Shown here: positions 39,701 through 48,427 of the stretch, one piece after another
Numbering within the stretch: the stretch's first letter is position 1
Layout: each line of letters begins with the position of its first letter
NCBI RefSeq assembly: GCF_030867095.1
Contig: NC_081836.1
Span: forward strand, 30,764,338-30,828,337
Origin: Alligator mississippiensis
Lineage: Eukaryota > Chordata > Crocodylia > Alligatoridae
Length of the DNA: 64,000 nucleotides
Reading direction: 5' to 3'
Translations under genes and position numbers: made by a program
The notes under the pieces: model-generated
The model's input: only the letters and a program-made list of their open reading frames with translations
What the model was told of the DNA's origin: nothing
The model's database searches: none

Positions 39701-42700
39701 TTGCTATCTTCTCTACCAGAGGGGAACTGATCTGGTTATAAAGGCAGCCAGGGATCTAAAATGGCTGCCGCAATCAGGCACCTGCTGGCAGCTTGGCTCA
39801 GGCCCTTAAAGTGGCAGGCACCTACAGTGCCCTGCCACACACCTCCCCCTTTAAAATAGTACCTGGGAGAGGTTTCCCCTGCTGCTCCTCCAAAGCAGGC
39901 TCCCCTTAGAGCCTGTGAGAGCCCTCAAGTGGCGAGCACGCCCAAAGGTGCTCCGCCACACACCTCCCCCCTTAGAATGAAATCTGAGGGGTTTCGCTTG
40001 GCTGCCTTCCCTACTGGGCTCTGCCCCAGCCTACTGTGGCCCCTGCCATGTGGCAAGCACCCCAAAGGTGCTCCGCCACAGGGGACACCACTGGTCATGG
40101 AGCGTCATAATGATTCACTTCCACCAGCTACTACTCTCTGGGTCCGATCTTGGAGCAAATTCCTGAGCCATAGGACTGTGATGTAGCCAAGTTGGCCAAT
40201 TTTTCATGAGAAGATCACGGGACACCAGATCAAAGGCTTTTTTAAAGTCCAGATATATGACATCAATCTCTTCTCCCTGGCAATATGTCACCTGATCATA
40301 GAAGGAGATGAGATTGGTCAGGAAAGACCTACCCACAACAAACCCATGCTGGCTGTCCCTCAGGATGTTGCTATCAGCCAGCTTGTCAAGAATGGTCTCT
40401 TTGATAATTTTTTCCAGAATCTTACTGGGGATTGAGATCAAGCTGATTGGCCTGTAGTGCCCCGTATCTAGTTTCCTCCCTTTCTTAAAGATGGGCACCA
40501 CATTGCCCTTCCTCCAATCTTCAGGTACTTTGGCTGAGCACCACGAATTTTCGAATATTTTTGCCAATGTTTGGGCTATGACACCTGCCACTTCTTTAAG
40601 TACTCTGGGGTGTAATCTATCAGGACCAGTTGACTTGAAGGTGTCCAGCCTTTCAAGGTGTTCCTTTACAAGGTCTACACCAATGCTGGGTATACTTTTA
40701 CCCTCAACCTGGCCGTCCTGCATCATGCTAGGCAGAGCGGTCCCTTTGGGCTGATGAAGAACTGATGAGAAGTACCCATTAAGCAGGTTGGCTTTTTTCT
40801 GGGTGTCAGTTATGAGTTGTCCCATTTGGTTTAGCAGGGGTCCAATGTTACCCTTGCTTTTCTTCTGACTCCCCACATATCTGGAAAAGGACTTTTTATT
40901 GTCCTTGATATGTGTAGCCAGATGGAGTTCGGTTGCAGCCTTGGCTTTCCTGGTTCGTTCCCTACAGGTATGGACCAGTGCAGAATAAAGATTTGTGGTG
41001 ATTTCTATCTTCCATCCTTTATAAGCCGCTCTTTTCAGGCGTAGGATGTCCATGAGTTCCCTGCTGAGCCAAGGGGGTTGCTGTGCCCTTTTGCTACCCT
41101 TCCTCCGAGATGGGATGGACATCCCTTGTGCTGTCAGGATCACTCCCTTAAGGAGCAACCACTCCTCTTAGATTCCTCTCCCTGACAAGTCATGGCCCTT
41201 TTAGGGCCTCAACAACAAACTTCCTGAGCTTATCAAAGTCAGCTTTCCTAAAGTCCAGGACTTCTGCATTGCTGACTGACTTGCCAGCTTTGCAATGGAT
41301 AGTAAAAGTGATCAGCTCATGGTCGCTGTCTCCCAGCTTTCCTTCGATTCTTAGGTCACTGACTAGATTATCCCCTTTAGCCAGTACCAGGTCCAGCAAC
41401 GCTTTACCTCTTGTTGGGCCATAGACTTCTTGAGTCAGGTAGAGCTCGTCCACGCATGTGAGGAAGCTTTGTGACCATTCAGATTTGGCTGAGTGCTTAG
41501 TTGAAGTCTCCCATGACAACCATGCACCGAGAGCATGCAGCCTTAGCCAGTTCCTTGGCGAGTTCCTGGTCTAGCTCTTGTTCCTGGTTAGGAGGTCTGT
41601 AGTAGACTCCTACCATTGTGTCCCCTATGAGATTCATTCCAAGCCTATGCATTTAGTAAAAGACTATACATAAAGGGCTTGAAATCTTAGCATCACCTCT
41701 TCATCCTGTTAGTCAGTGACCCATATACAGCAAAAGCTTTGTTATCCGGCACCCATGGAGAATGGGGGATACTGGATAACCAAATATGCTGGTTACCTGA
41801 GAGGCCCAAACAGGCATCTTTGGCTGTTCAGGCCGCTGCCCCTCCTGCCATGTCCAGTGCGCCACCACTCCTCCCGCCGTGTCAGTGTGCTGGGGGACAG
41901 GGAGGTGGGCCCCGCGCAGGCTGCTATGCTCCAGGCCATGGGGGCTCAGCAGCACAGGCTGCTTTGCCCTGGGCCGTGGGGGCTCAGCAAAACCAGAAGT
42001 GCCACGGTGGGCAATTCCCGTTTTGCTTTTACCTTACAAACCAACATGCTGATTAATAGAGCATGCTGGTTTGTAAGGTGCCAAATAATGCGGCTTTTAC
42101 TGTATAAATATCCTGCAGGGTTAAATGTGTCCTCTGATGACAGTAAAATGACATTTTTGATTAGGGTGCAGTTCCCAGAGCTTTCTTAAAAAAATTTAAA
42201 CCATGTTTACTTTCTCATCTATGATTTAATGCTTCCTTATGACTTTATTTATTTTGGCTCCAGCACATGTTTCCTGTCTTCGTGCCCCTCCCTGGTGACT
42301 GCTTGGAATAGACTCTCCCTCCTAGGTATATGGTGTTTCCTCCAGGATTTGAATTACTCTTTGACTCTTGGGGGGATGTGTGAAAATATTTGGGCTGCCC
42401 ATCATTGTTCCCTAATAAAATTCCCTAGAATTCTGACCCCCTGAGGTTATGATTTTCAAATCTTGCAGAGGGGCTCTCATCTCTTACGGGGGGGCTCAGC
42501 CTCTCCCTCCCGAGCTCCCCCATAATTCGAACCCTGGTCTCCTCCTCATATATCCTTTCTTCTCTTTATTCACTTGGTTTCCTTTTTGTCCTTCACCTGG
42601 GTTCTGTGGTCCCCTCTTCTTCATTTTTATTTCTCATTCCTCCTAGATTCTTACCTCTCCTCCCACCTTCCATGTTGCTTCCCCAGTTATCTATCTCTTT

Positions 42701-45700
42701 CAAGTCTTCCTCTGCCCTGCATTTTTGCTCCCCTATGCTCTCCCTTACCTCTCCAATCAGTTCAGCCAGTGCATGGCTTTCAAAGCAAAGCTTATTGCTG
42801 TCCTTGAATCTCATTTTGCAGTTGTTTAGCTCTTAAGTGCATGATCTTTGGTATTGTCTGCAATGCATTAAATTCCAAAAAAGTATAGTTTCCACTTCGG
42901 AGCCTCCAAAAAAACTGGGTTCTACTGATGAAATCAGTAGAAAAGCATTAGCCTGGAATTTATCCACAGTTCAGACATGGATCTTTTATCTAGTACCTGT
43001 TAATGCAAAATGTATAAAAACTCTTGGTAGCTGGGACTAGAACCCCAGTCTCCCACCTCACAGCCCAGTACTATAGCCACTTGGCTCTAAAATAATACTC
43101 CTGCTGGGCTTTGCTCTCTAGCACCATGAATCTTGAATTCTTTGATACATGGTAGCATAACCTCCCTAAACATTTTTGTTGAGCTCATTAGAGGGGAGTG
43201 TGAAGTTTGGATTTTCCTGGTGATCCCTTTGCAAACCTTTTCAAAGTCACTTGCTCCTAGTTTTTGGTTTGGAACCATGTCTAACTGTTACTAGATTCTT
43301 TCTGTAGGCTCCTGGCTAGGGGTTTGGAGACCCTTTAATGGAAACTACTTACAGTATACTTTGGTACTCTTCAACTAATGTGATCAACTCATGGTTCATA
43401 GATTCATAGATTCAGAGGTAGGGTCGGAGGGGACCTGAGCAGATCATCTAGTCTGACCCCCTGCCCTGGGCAGGAATGAATACAGGGCTCATATGACCCC
43501 TACTAAGTTTAAGCTCAAATGACCCCAGCTAGGTACTTATCAAGCCTCCTTTTAAAGACCCCTAAGGTAGGAGCTAGCACCGCTTCCCTTGGAAGCTGGT
43601 TCCAGATCCTGGCCACCCTGACTGTGAAGTAGTGCCTCTTGATATCTAGCCTGAACCTACTCTCAATCAACTTGTGGCCGTTATTCCTTGTTACTCCAGG
43701 GGGTGCTCGGGGTAACAGGGTCTCACCCAATCCCCTCTGGTCCCCCCGATAAGTTTATAGATGGCCACTAGATCCCCTCCCAGCCTTCTCTTGTGAAGGC
43801 TGAACAGGTTCAGGTCCCTTAGCCTCTCCTTGTAGGGCCTGCCCTGCTGACCCCTGACCATGTGAGTGGCCCTCCTCTGGACCCTCTCAATGCTGGCCTC
43901 ATCCCTCCAGAAGTGCGGCGCCCAGAACTGGACGCAGTACTCCAACTGTGGCCTGACCAGTGTCACATAGAGGGGGAGGATCACCTCCTTGGACCTCCTT
44001 GAGATACATCTGTGGATGCACAACAAGATCCGGTTAGCCTTACTGACCACGTCCTCACATCGGTGGCCCATATTCATTTTGGAATTTATAATGACTCCAA
44101 GATCTCTTTCTGCCACTGTGCTTTCAAGAAGGGAGTTCCCCAGCCTGTAGGTATGCTGCTGGTTCTTCCTGCCCAAGTGCAGTACCCTGCACTTGTCAGT
44201 ATTGAATCCCCACCTATTCACATTTGCACACCCCTGTAACCTGTCCAGGTCCAGTTGTATCCTGTCCCTCCCTTCTAGCATGCCCACTTTGCTCCAAATC
44301 TTGGTTTCATCAGCAAATTTGAACAGGGTGCTTTTCACCACCTCGTCCAAGTCGCTGTTAAGGAAATTGAACAGTGCAGGCCCGAGGACCGAGCCCCGGG
44401 GGATTCCACTGCCTACATCCCTCCAGGTCGAATATGACCCATCCACCACCACTCTCTAGGTGCGGCACCCCACCAGCCAATTTGTGATCCATTTGACTGT
44501 GTAGGCATTGATGCCACAGTCACCTAGCTTTTTAATGAGAATGGGGTGGGAGACAGTGTCGAAGGCCTTCCTGAAGTCCAGAAAGACTACATCCACCGTG
44601 ACACCTCCATCCAATGCTTTTGTGACCTGATCACAGAAGGCTATCAGGTTGGTCTGACAGGACCTGCCCTTAATGAACCCATGCTAGTTGCCCTTAAGCA
44701 ACCTCCCCTCTGCTGGTCCCTCCCAGATGTGCTCCTGGATAATTTTTTCAAAGAGCTTCCCCAGGACCGAAGTAAGTCTAATGGGTCTGTAGTTGCCTGG
44801 GTCCTCCCTCCTCCCTTTTTTTGAAGATGGGGACCACATTGGCCTTCTTCCAGTCTTCTGGCACCTCGCTAGAGCACCATGAGTGCTTGTAAAGCTGTGC
44901 CAGGGCCCCTGCAATGACCCCTGCCAATTCCCTCAGCACCCTGGAGTGGAGAGCGTCTGGACCTGCTGATATAAACACATCCTGCTCTTCCAGAAGTTCC
45001 CTAACTCGGTCCTCCCTGACTGTAGGCCTGACAGAGTCACTCCTGAGTCTGTCCTGTATCCCGGTGGGGGAGAAGTCCCGGTCCCTCCTCAGAAAAATGG
45101 AGGCAAAGAATTTATTAAAAAGGTCTGCTTTTTTATCTGGTGCAACCACCAGATTTCCAAGCGTATACTGCAGGGGCCCCACGTTGCCTGGTGCCTTCTT
45201 TTTGCTCCCTATGTATTTTAAAAAGGACTTTTGGTTGTCCTTGATCCTTGTTGCTACCTCTAGTTCTGTCTCCACCTTAGCCTTCCTAACAGCCTCCCTA
45301 CATACTCTTGCTGTGGAGGTATAATCCTCTTTGATGATAGCCCCCACTTTCACTGGATGTATGCCTCCTTTTTGGCTTTCAGACGTTCCTGAATGCCTTT
45401 GGTGAGCCAAGGGAGCTTTTGAGCATTCTTGCCCCTTTTGACTTGTGTTGGGACTGTCACCCCTTGGGCTTGGAGGATCGTCCCCTTAAGGAACCTTAAG
45501 GTTCTTCCCCTCTGCATCAGAGCAGGTGAAGCATCAGTGAGATAAGTGACGTAACTCTTGTCAGGTGTGCCTTTCACATAGTGATATGTTAGATTTTTCA
45601 TCCCCTGCTCTGTAGACAGCGCAGAGTCCGTTCACATACAGTTTCGAGAAGAATGCAGAGAACAGGGGCTGTGCAGGGACACAAGACTGGTTCCTCTGAA

Positions 45701-47098
45701 AAGCACCACAAGCTATACTATTGTTCTGATTAGCAGGATAAATTTCATTTTTGCAACAGTTCTTAAATGTACCCTTTCCCATCCCAGAAGCTTGTCATAT
45801 GCAAAGGGGCATATATTTTACTTGTCTGTACTTGGCTCTGGCTTCCTAACTGCTTCATCAAAAAGCAAGCAGTATCACAGTTATTTTCACTTTAACATGT
45901 GAAAGCAGATATGGGAGAGAACAAGATCCCATACATGCAGAGAGATTGTTAGCCGTATTAGGCTGAAGTCAAACAGAAGGCAAGGTAGAGGTGCATCGTA
46001 TAGAAGTAACTGAATCAGAGATGCATAAGCTTTTGTGAGTAAAAGCTTGCTCCATAAATGGAGTAACTGTAGCACAAAGGCTACAGAAATTAAAATGACA
46101 CAGCTGAATTGCTGTTGAAAAATAAGCCAGTCTGCTCTCAGTGATTTTTAGAATTATGCTGGCATGACTTCACTGAAGTTACTCCTGATTTATGCAAGTA
46201 TGACAAAATACAGCTTAATTTTATGGACCTCATCTTGCAGAGGCTGGTATTCTTTTAGCACCACAAGGCATCCAATTAGGCAGGTTAGCTACTTGTTTAA
46301 GAAATCCTCCAGTACACTTAAGACCCTGACTACTGCTTTAGCCCTTCCTGTCCTAGCCTCTTACCCTCACACCTAGGTCAGGAGGGTACTAAAGAGAGCA
46401 CCATGGACCAAATACTGCTGGGCTGTGATTCTCATGAGAATGGTGGTATTGTAACTGGAAGCAATATAAAGCAGTCATAAGGGTACTCCTGTTCATGCTG
46501 GCCCTAGCATCAGAACCAACACTGTCTCACCTGTTTGGGTCCTATGTGAAGGTTACAATATCCCACATCATTAATTGATTTATAGGTTTTGAAACATTCT
46601 TTCCTTCCTCAGCACATCTCATTCAATTCCCCCACCCCTCAAACCATGACACTAGGTGACTCCTTTTAAAAATGAAAATAATTGTCATATCCTAAAGATA
46701 GATATCCTAATGATAGATACTAAAACAGGTAGAATGATTTCTTTAAATTTGAGATGCCAACTGCCCTAGCACATATAACAGCAGAAAACTATGAACTGAG
46801 ACTTCTTTTGAACATATGATTCTCATCAACTGGACTATTGAATAAAAACAGTGGTTTTAAAGGTGCAAGCATTTTACATCAGTCCCAGTCTGATATTTTT
46901 AGAAGCAATTTGAATTACAGTACCTTGCAAAATACGAAATCCCACCACTGCATCTAAATTGATATCCCTGTATGTATTCTCCATGAAATAAGCTGCCTTC
47001 TCTAGAGCAGAAATGACAGTGCTCCTCATATCAGCCTCACTTTTTGATAGGTTCGACTTAGAAAGAAAGATCAGCAGCAAAAACAGAGGATACAACAT
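21710..47098 (-). CDS. C16orf89: C16orf89 orthologue, eight exons, complete coding region
   Basis: Secreted protein of unknown biochemical function (UPF0764/DUF4735 family; the human orthologue is reported mainly from thyroid). Exons on the minus strand are 47098-46924, 33872-33723, 32307-32157, 31931-31814, 28008-27873, 27095-26991, 25405-25325 and 21777-21710. Every junction is AG/GT and the phases (1,1,2,0,1,1,1) chain into 327 codons plus stop. Landmarks are a hydrophobic signal peptide at about residues 1-19, INLDAVVGFRILQ (exon 1), FWILPHSW (exon 3), GCSDYSLSHQLFYF (exon 4), MFCGMSGFSDFY (exon 6), RRVKRREK (exon 7) and GCSSHNTAV (exon 8), all closely matching the human protein from memory. 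Many cysteines fit an exported protein. Intron 1 is about 13 kb and full of repeats. The C terminus stops soon after GGFLYYY, some 20-30 residues earlier than I recall for the human protein. It lies head to head with ALG1, as in mammals. Identification is firm; function is unknown. Confidence 0.93.
21888..22101 (+). mobile_element. MIR SINE (CORE-SINE), old copy
   Basis: It follows the MIR consensus in order: GACTTGGAGTCAGGATTC, GTGTGATGTTGGCCAAGCTA, CTTGATCTCCTTTTGGCCTG, CTGTAACATAGGAATA, CACAGGGTTACTGTGAGG, TTTAAAGTGCTTTTGATA and TATAAATACAAAGTATTATT. The 5' tRNA part is mostly lost. It lies in C16orf89 intron 7. Confidence 0.8.
22454..22478. repeat. GT/poly-G simple repeat
   Basis: A run of GT dinucleotides followed by about 14 G. 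Confidence 0.8.
22590..23110 (-). mobile_element. Penelope-like element fragment with GIY-YIG endonuclease remnant
   Basis: The minus strand reads IQHAIACLQCPSAVYIGQ, the hallmark of the Penelope-like GIY-YIG nuclease (CPSAVYIGQT), followed in the same direction by ERHKPVAECINHPDLSIADL and a 3' UTR with AAATGCTTATGCATCTCTGA. It is decayed. Penelope-like elements are retroelements of their own kind. It lies in C16orf89 intron 7. Confidence 0.75.
23130..23520 (+). repeat. GC-rich dispersed repeat, copy 1
   Basis: Dense in CAGCAGTG/GGTGGCAGG-like short units, with CACCCACAGACGCTGCCAGC and a tail GGGGTGCACCGCC...GGTGCATGTGCACCCG. A second copy lies inverted at 36780-37155 with the same block order. 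Family not recognised. Confidence 0.6.
23605..23682 (+). mobile_element. Penelope-like 3' UTR fragment
   Basis: GGTGCAAATCTACCTTGCCT then TCTGCCTGACTTCAGACTAA and CATGACTAACAACCTCCCTC is the common reptile Penelope-like 3' end; it recurs on the minus strand near 46 kb. Confidence 0.6.
23700..23870 (-). repeat. tRNA-like SINE remnant (tentative)
   Basis: The minus strand has AGTTAAGGTGTCTTGC and ATAGTTCAAGCCTTGC, a possible decayed A-box and a fair B-box (GTTCAAGCC). Low confidence. Confidence 0.25.
23971..24925 (+). mobile_element. Solo LTR-like element, TGTGGCA family (fossil)
   Basis: It starts TGTGGCAGGGCACC and ends ...CCCCCTGTTATA, between exact 5-base copies of GGAAC (23966-23970 and 24926-24930). 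TATATAAACAG at about 24066 could be its promoter. Its 5' and 3' portions match, in reverse, the outer parts of the element at 38183-40080. No coding content. Confidence 0.6.
25325..25405 (-). CDS. C16orf89: C16orf89 exon 7 (basic cluster)
   Basis: Acceptor TTCCTTAG; donor TTGGCAG|GTAAAG. It encodes NDFAHSRGTDQNQLLRRVKR then REKMLA. The RRVKRREK basic cluster is identical in human. A dibasic run in a secreted protein could be a processing site, which is inference. It is 81 bases, phase 1 to phase 1. Confidence 0.88.
26062..26957 (+). mobile_element. CR1 LINE 3' part, 5'-truncated
   Basis: It starts inside the RT at LGKFADDTKLWGSVVMPEDR (catalytic FADD intact) and runs through [37 protein letters not shown] and ERVQRRATRMI to a 3' tail ending AACAATCTATGAATCTTCTG. 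Two stops interrupt it after ACIN and HQEL. It lies in C16orf89 intron 6, 33 bases from exon 6. Confidence 0.88.
26991..27095 (-). CDS. C16orf89: C16orf89 exon 6
   Basis: Acceptor TCCCTACAG precedes TTATGTTC; donor is AAGCCCA|GTGAGT. It encodes MFCGMSGFSDFYKPHWLEAI, then LSWQRPEEGCFGKP, nearly residue for residue the human MFCGMGGFSDFY...WLEAILSWQ...GCFG block. It is 105 bases, phase 1 to phase 1, and lies just beside the 3' end of a plus-strand CR1. Confidence 0.94.
27873..28008 (-). CDS. C16orf89: C16orf89 exon 5
   Basis: Acceptor TGTACCTAG precedes AAAAGATGC; donor is AAATA|GTATGT. It encodes KRCSNHLFLRAQYY, IFCASMM and SQDLFMEN, matching human QDYINLFCANMM and RDIFMEN. It contains no ATG near its start, so it is easy to miss in an ORF scan. 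Splice phase is 0 in and 1 out. Confidence 0.9.
28687..30711 (-). mobile_element. CR1 LINE, 5'-truncated
   Basis: Minus-strand frames: [86 protein letters not shown] and a basic ERVQRRATRMIRSQQGRPYE stretch. The 3' tail is TCATAGTTTCATAG inverted at 28687. It has the same 3'-end type as the copies at 1.8 and 43.4 kb. Several frame changes and stops. It lies in C16orf89 intron 4. Confidence 0.9.
30712..31813. other. Rest of C16orf89 intron 4: CA repeat and pyrimidine tract
   Basis: A CA dinucleotide repeat lies at about 30826-30851 and a T/C-rich tract at about 30990-31130. Nothing else recognised. Confidence 0.6.
31814..31931 (-). CDS. C16orf89: C16orf89 exon 4
   Basis: Acceptor TTTGCACAG; donor GATATG|GTAAGT. 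It encodes KDNGKPCIVTNACRNIMTKF followed by GCSDYSLSHQLFYFMFADM, the best conserved block of the family (human GCSGYCLSHQLLFF). It ends in phase 0. Confidence 0.93.
32157..32307 (-). CDS. C16orf89: C16orf89 exon 3
   Basis: Acceptor GCTTTCAG precedes AATTTGAG; donor is ACTTG|GTATGT. It encodes EFEPILGPDFWILPHSW, then AYPEFGDPDCFNEE and CFTYLLGT, parallel to human GFWKLPHAW, YPTFGPQDSFSEE and LVQLLGT. There is one N-glycosylation sequon (NQT). It ends in phase 2. Confidence 0.92.
32559..32650 (+). repeat. Direct repeat, copy A
   Basis: About 92 bases (GCCCCCTAAAATGATAGGAA... to AAACAAAACAATTATA) recur with few differences at 33356-33448, about 800 bases away. Confidence 0.75.
32970..33345 (+). 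mobile_element. Non-autonomous DNA element, three-copy family, copy 1
   Basis: It shares the block order AGCAGCGGCACA...GTGCTGCTGCTACTTG, then TGCATGTGCACTTTGG, GGTGCATGCTGCAG and TTTTTTTCCC with copies at 53.1 and 56.2 kb. Ends resemble GGTGCATCC. Probably a hAT-type MITE; borders approximate. Confidence 0.45.
33356..33448 (+). repeat. Direct repeat, copy B
   Basis: Partner of 32559-32650. The spacer contains unrelated unique-looking sequence plus the MITE at 32970-33345. Confidence 0.75.
33723..33872 (-). CDS. C16orf89: C16orf89 exon 2
   Basis: Acceptor ...CTCCTTCAG precedes CTCATTTG, and the donor is TTCAAAG|GTAAAA. It encodes HLKGALEERASEHELLS... through LEQNDLEYFK, a charged, leucine-rich segment likely to be helical. 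Human has SLHYLKLSDPKYLREF at its end. It enters and leaves in phase 1 (150 bases). Confidence 0.9.
33873..36779. other. C16orf89 intron 1, proximal part
   Basis: No gene recognised. It contains a possible tRNA-derived stretch at 34985-35045 (TGTGGTAGAGT and GAGTTCAAGTTC as A- and B-box-like words) and a C-run at about 35717-35730. A TATA-like GATAAAAGG lies near 34600. Confidence 0.35.
36780..37155 (-). repeat. GC-rich dispersed repeat, copy 2
   Basis: Read on the minus strand it has the same blocks as 23130-23520: GGTGGCAGTGCTGTCAGCAG, CAACCACCCGCAGACGCC, then GGGGTGCACCGCCACATG and GCACCCGCATGCACCCC. Interspersed with neither CR1 nor LTR sequence. Confidence 0.6.
37208..38182 (-). mobile_element. 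CR1 LINE, 3' part (split by LTR-type element)
   Basis: Minus-strand frames: PQGSVLGPVLFNVFINKVD, KFTDDTKLWGTIS (catalytic FADD reads FTDD), NLMMFNTEKWKVLHLS and RPQLEYCIQFWAPQFKKNVD, then the GGGCTGGAAGGGACC-type 3' end at 37208. It breaks at 38182, at the target site GGGGA, and its 5' continuation is at 40086. Confidence 0.88.
38735..38985 (-). repeat. Minisatellite inside the LTR-type element
   Basis: Roughly seven or eight imperfect units of about 30-36 bases built on CCCCCTTCACT(T/G)GGGCTCC. Tandem expansion within the element. Confidence 0.6.
39092..39450 (+). mobile_element. CR1 3' fragment nested in the LTR-type element
   Basis: It encodes [20 protein letters not shown], then [37 protein letters not shown] and [17 protein letters not shown], ending in the CR1 3' end at about 39450. 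It is opposite in strand to the surrounding CR1. Confidence 0.85.
39838..40080 (-). repeat. Triplicated LTR-start/polypurine module
   Basis: On the minus strand TGTGGCGGAGCACCTTTGG starts at 40080 and again at about 39959. Each unit ends in GGGGGAGGTG, and a third TGTGGCAGGGCAC starts at about 39836. The units are about 121 bases. Confidence 0.65.
40086..41655 (-). mobile_element. CR1 LINE, 5' part of the split copy
   Basis: It contains a 347-codon open frame (41158-40115), the longest in any CR1 here: SKRAQQPPWLSRELMDILRL, ATHIKDNKKSFSRYVGSQKK, PIFKKGRKLDTGHYRPISLI and [15 protein letters not shown] (RT motif A). Upstream at 41519-41190 the endonuclease end reads LDLVLAKGDNLVSDLRIEGK and GDSDHELITF. 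It ends TSGVP at the insertion and continues PQGSVLG at 38182. Confidence 0.9.
41728..42102. mobile_element. Tigger/pogo-like MITE
   Basis: Terminal inverted repeats CAGCAAAAGCTTTGTTATC and, inverted, CAGTAAAAGCCGCATTATT, flanked by TA on both sides (41726-41727 and 42103-42104). The central part has no transposase. Confidence 0.75.
42105..43397. other. C16orf89 intron 1, unannotated part
   Basis: Pyrimidine-rich at 42530-42780. A possible decayed tRNA-like SINE lies at about 43018-43095 (minus strand). No gene. Confidence 0.35.
43398..45530 (-). mobile_element. CR1 LINE, 5'-truncated
   Basis: Minus-strand frames: [77 protein letters not shown] and GFNTDKCRVLHLGRKNQQHT. The catalytic FADD reads FADE, so RT is inactive. 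The 3' tail TCATAGATTCATAGATTC is at 43398. A 253-codon open frame (44452-43691) covers the 3' part of ORF2. Confidence 0.9.
45935..46075 (-). mobile_element. Penelope-like 3' UTR fragment
   Basis: The minus strand has GCTTTTACTCACAAAAGCTT, ATGCATCTCTGATTCAGTTA, CTACCTTGCCTTCTGTTTGA and CTTCAGCCTAATACGGCTAA, the same 3' end as at 23.6 kb. Confidence 0.65.
46076..46923. other. C16orf89 intron 1, distal part
   Basis: Nothing recognised. Confidence 0.4.
46924..47098 (-). CDS. C16orf89: C16orf89 exon 1 (signal peptide, start codon)
   Basis: The coding part opens MLYPLFLLLIFLSKS, a typical signal peptide, and ends in GFRILQ at donor CAAG|GTACTG. A GTG and an ACA codon precede the ATG in frame. 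I chose the ATG at 47098 because the hydrophobic leader starts right there. The exon ends in phase 1. The match to human ...NLGDINLDGVLGFRVLQ is clear. Confidence 0.9.
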
Positions 47099-47201
47099 TG
47101 TCACTTTGCTTGCAGAAGATTGTACAACTTGTATGTATCAGTAGCTCACAGCAGCTCCTGTGCTGTGTGACTGGTAGCCTTCCCTTCCCTTCCCAGTTTA
47201 A

Positions 47202-47210
47202 CTATTTAAA
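47202..47210 (-). promoter_or_regulatory. TATA-like box upstream of C16orf89
   Basis: TTTAAATAG on the minus strand about 105 bases before the ATG. The region is not CpG-rich, unlike the ALG1 promoter, which would fit a tissue-restricted gene. Motif-level support only. Confidence 0.3.
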
Positions 47211-48427
47211 GTGTGCTGTGGTCTTAGTGAACACATGCAGGCCAATTCCTTCAGTCCCTGCTTATGAGCAAAGCTCTAGTCCTTTTAATGTCAGGCACCG
47301 TGACTGGCAATTTACTTCAACAGGTTAAAAACAATCCTCTGTCCTTAGTTCAGGCAGAATTCTTATTGCCTGTGATCAATAGAAAGGAATGTAGATTTGT
47401 CCACATGTGGATACAAGGGTGAAGCAATAGACAGTCACTGTTCAATTGAGCAATCACAATCTGGGAGTGTTCAGAAAGACACTGGGAAGGAAGTGCTGAG
47501 AAAATGGAGGGACCATGAGCAGGGACTTACTTAATTTGCGATTGTGAAAATGTTGTGGAAACCATGAAATCAACAAAAAAAACTTAATAAAAACTAAAAT
47601 GCTGGCTCCCCAGTGGGAGCCAGCAGTATTCATTGCCAAGAAGGGAAGGTGCCAGCTGGCAGGGTAGCACCAAGGGCACCAGACAAGATGGTGGCTGCTC
47701 CCTTGTCTCTCTTCCCCTCCCTCCCCACTCCGGTCCTCTTGTCTAATCAGTGCCTGGGGGAAGGAGCTTCCATGCAATGAGAACTTTACACTGTGATCAA
47801 CCCATGGAAATTGGTAGCTGCCCCTGCAATTTAGATAGACCCCTAACCATGAGATGTGCGCCAGAGGATGGCTGGCTATGTTCAGATGAAATCTTGTAAA
47901 ACAGTTCCTCAAGAAAGAACACAGTTCTGCTGTTCACAACCAAATGTACTCCTTGTCCCTTGTAGATTTCCCCTTTGCTGAATCCTTTAATTTGCAAAGG
48001 CTACTTCCTGCCACGGTGCTATGTGGCAACCTGCAGAATGCATTCCCCAAGTGGCACAGGCAGCCTCTAGCATTCAGCAGATTGGGCAGGGAGCGGAAAG
48101 ACGAGGAAGAGGATCAGGGTGGCACTTGGGGAGGGCACAGGCTTAATTTGTGACACAACAGCCAAAAAAGGTTGGCCCCCATTTCTGGATGTGAGCCCAA
48201 TGACTTAGTTACACTTAGTTACACTTTTACATGTGACTCCATTGTGTCACTGCACTGTCTGACATCATAGGAGCTACCTCCCTTATGATCAGCAGATTTT
48301 CTTTTTCAAAGAACTTTGAAAAGGGCTGGACTATTAACAGGGGAAATCCTCCTGCATACCAGTAAGAAAAGTTCACAATCCTAATTGCAGTAGTAGAAGT
48401 AGATTTAGAAGAATCTCTTAAAGTAGT
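47211..48427. other. Intergenic stretch between C16orf89 and ALG1
   Basis: No exon, RNA gene or clear repeat. TTAGTTACACTTAGTTACAC is a small direct repeat at about 48203. Confidence 0.45.

Larger units (their letters stand above)
38183..40080 (-). mobile_element. LTR-type element of the TGTGGCA family (fossil), inserted in CR1
   Basis: It is bounded by exact GGGGA copies (38178-38182 and 40081-40085) and has TGTGGC.../...GCCACA ends. Read on the minus strand, 39838-39451 matches the 5' part and 38420-38190 the 3' part of the solo LTR at 23971-24925. Between them lie a CR1 3' fragment and a minisatellite. The minus-strand left end has a repeated polypurine/LTR-start module. No retroviral domain is readable. 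It must be younger than the CR1 it splits. Confidence 0.65.
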
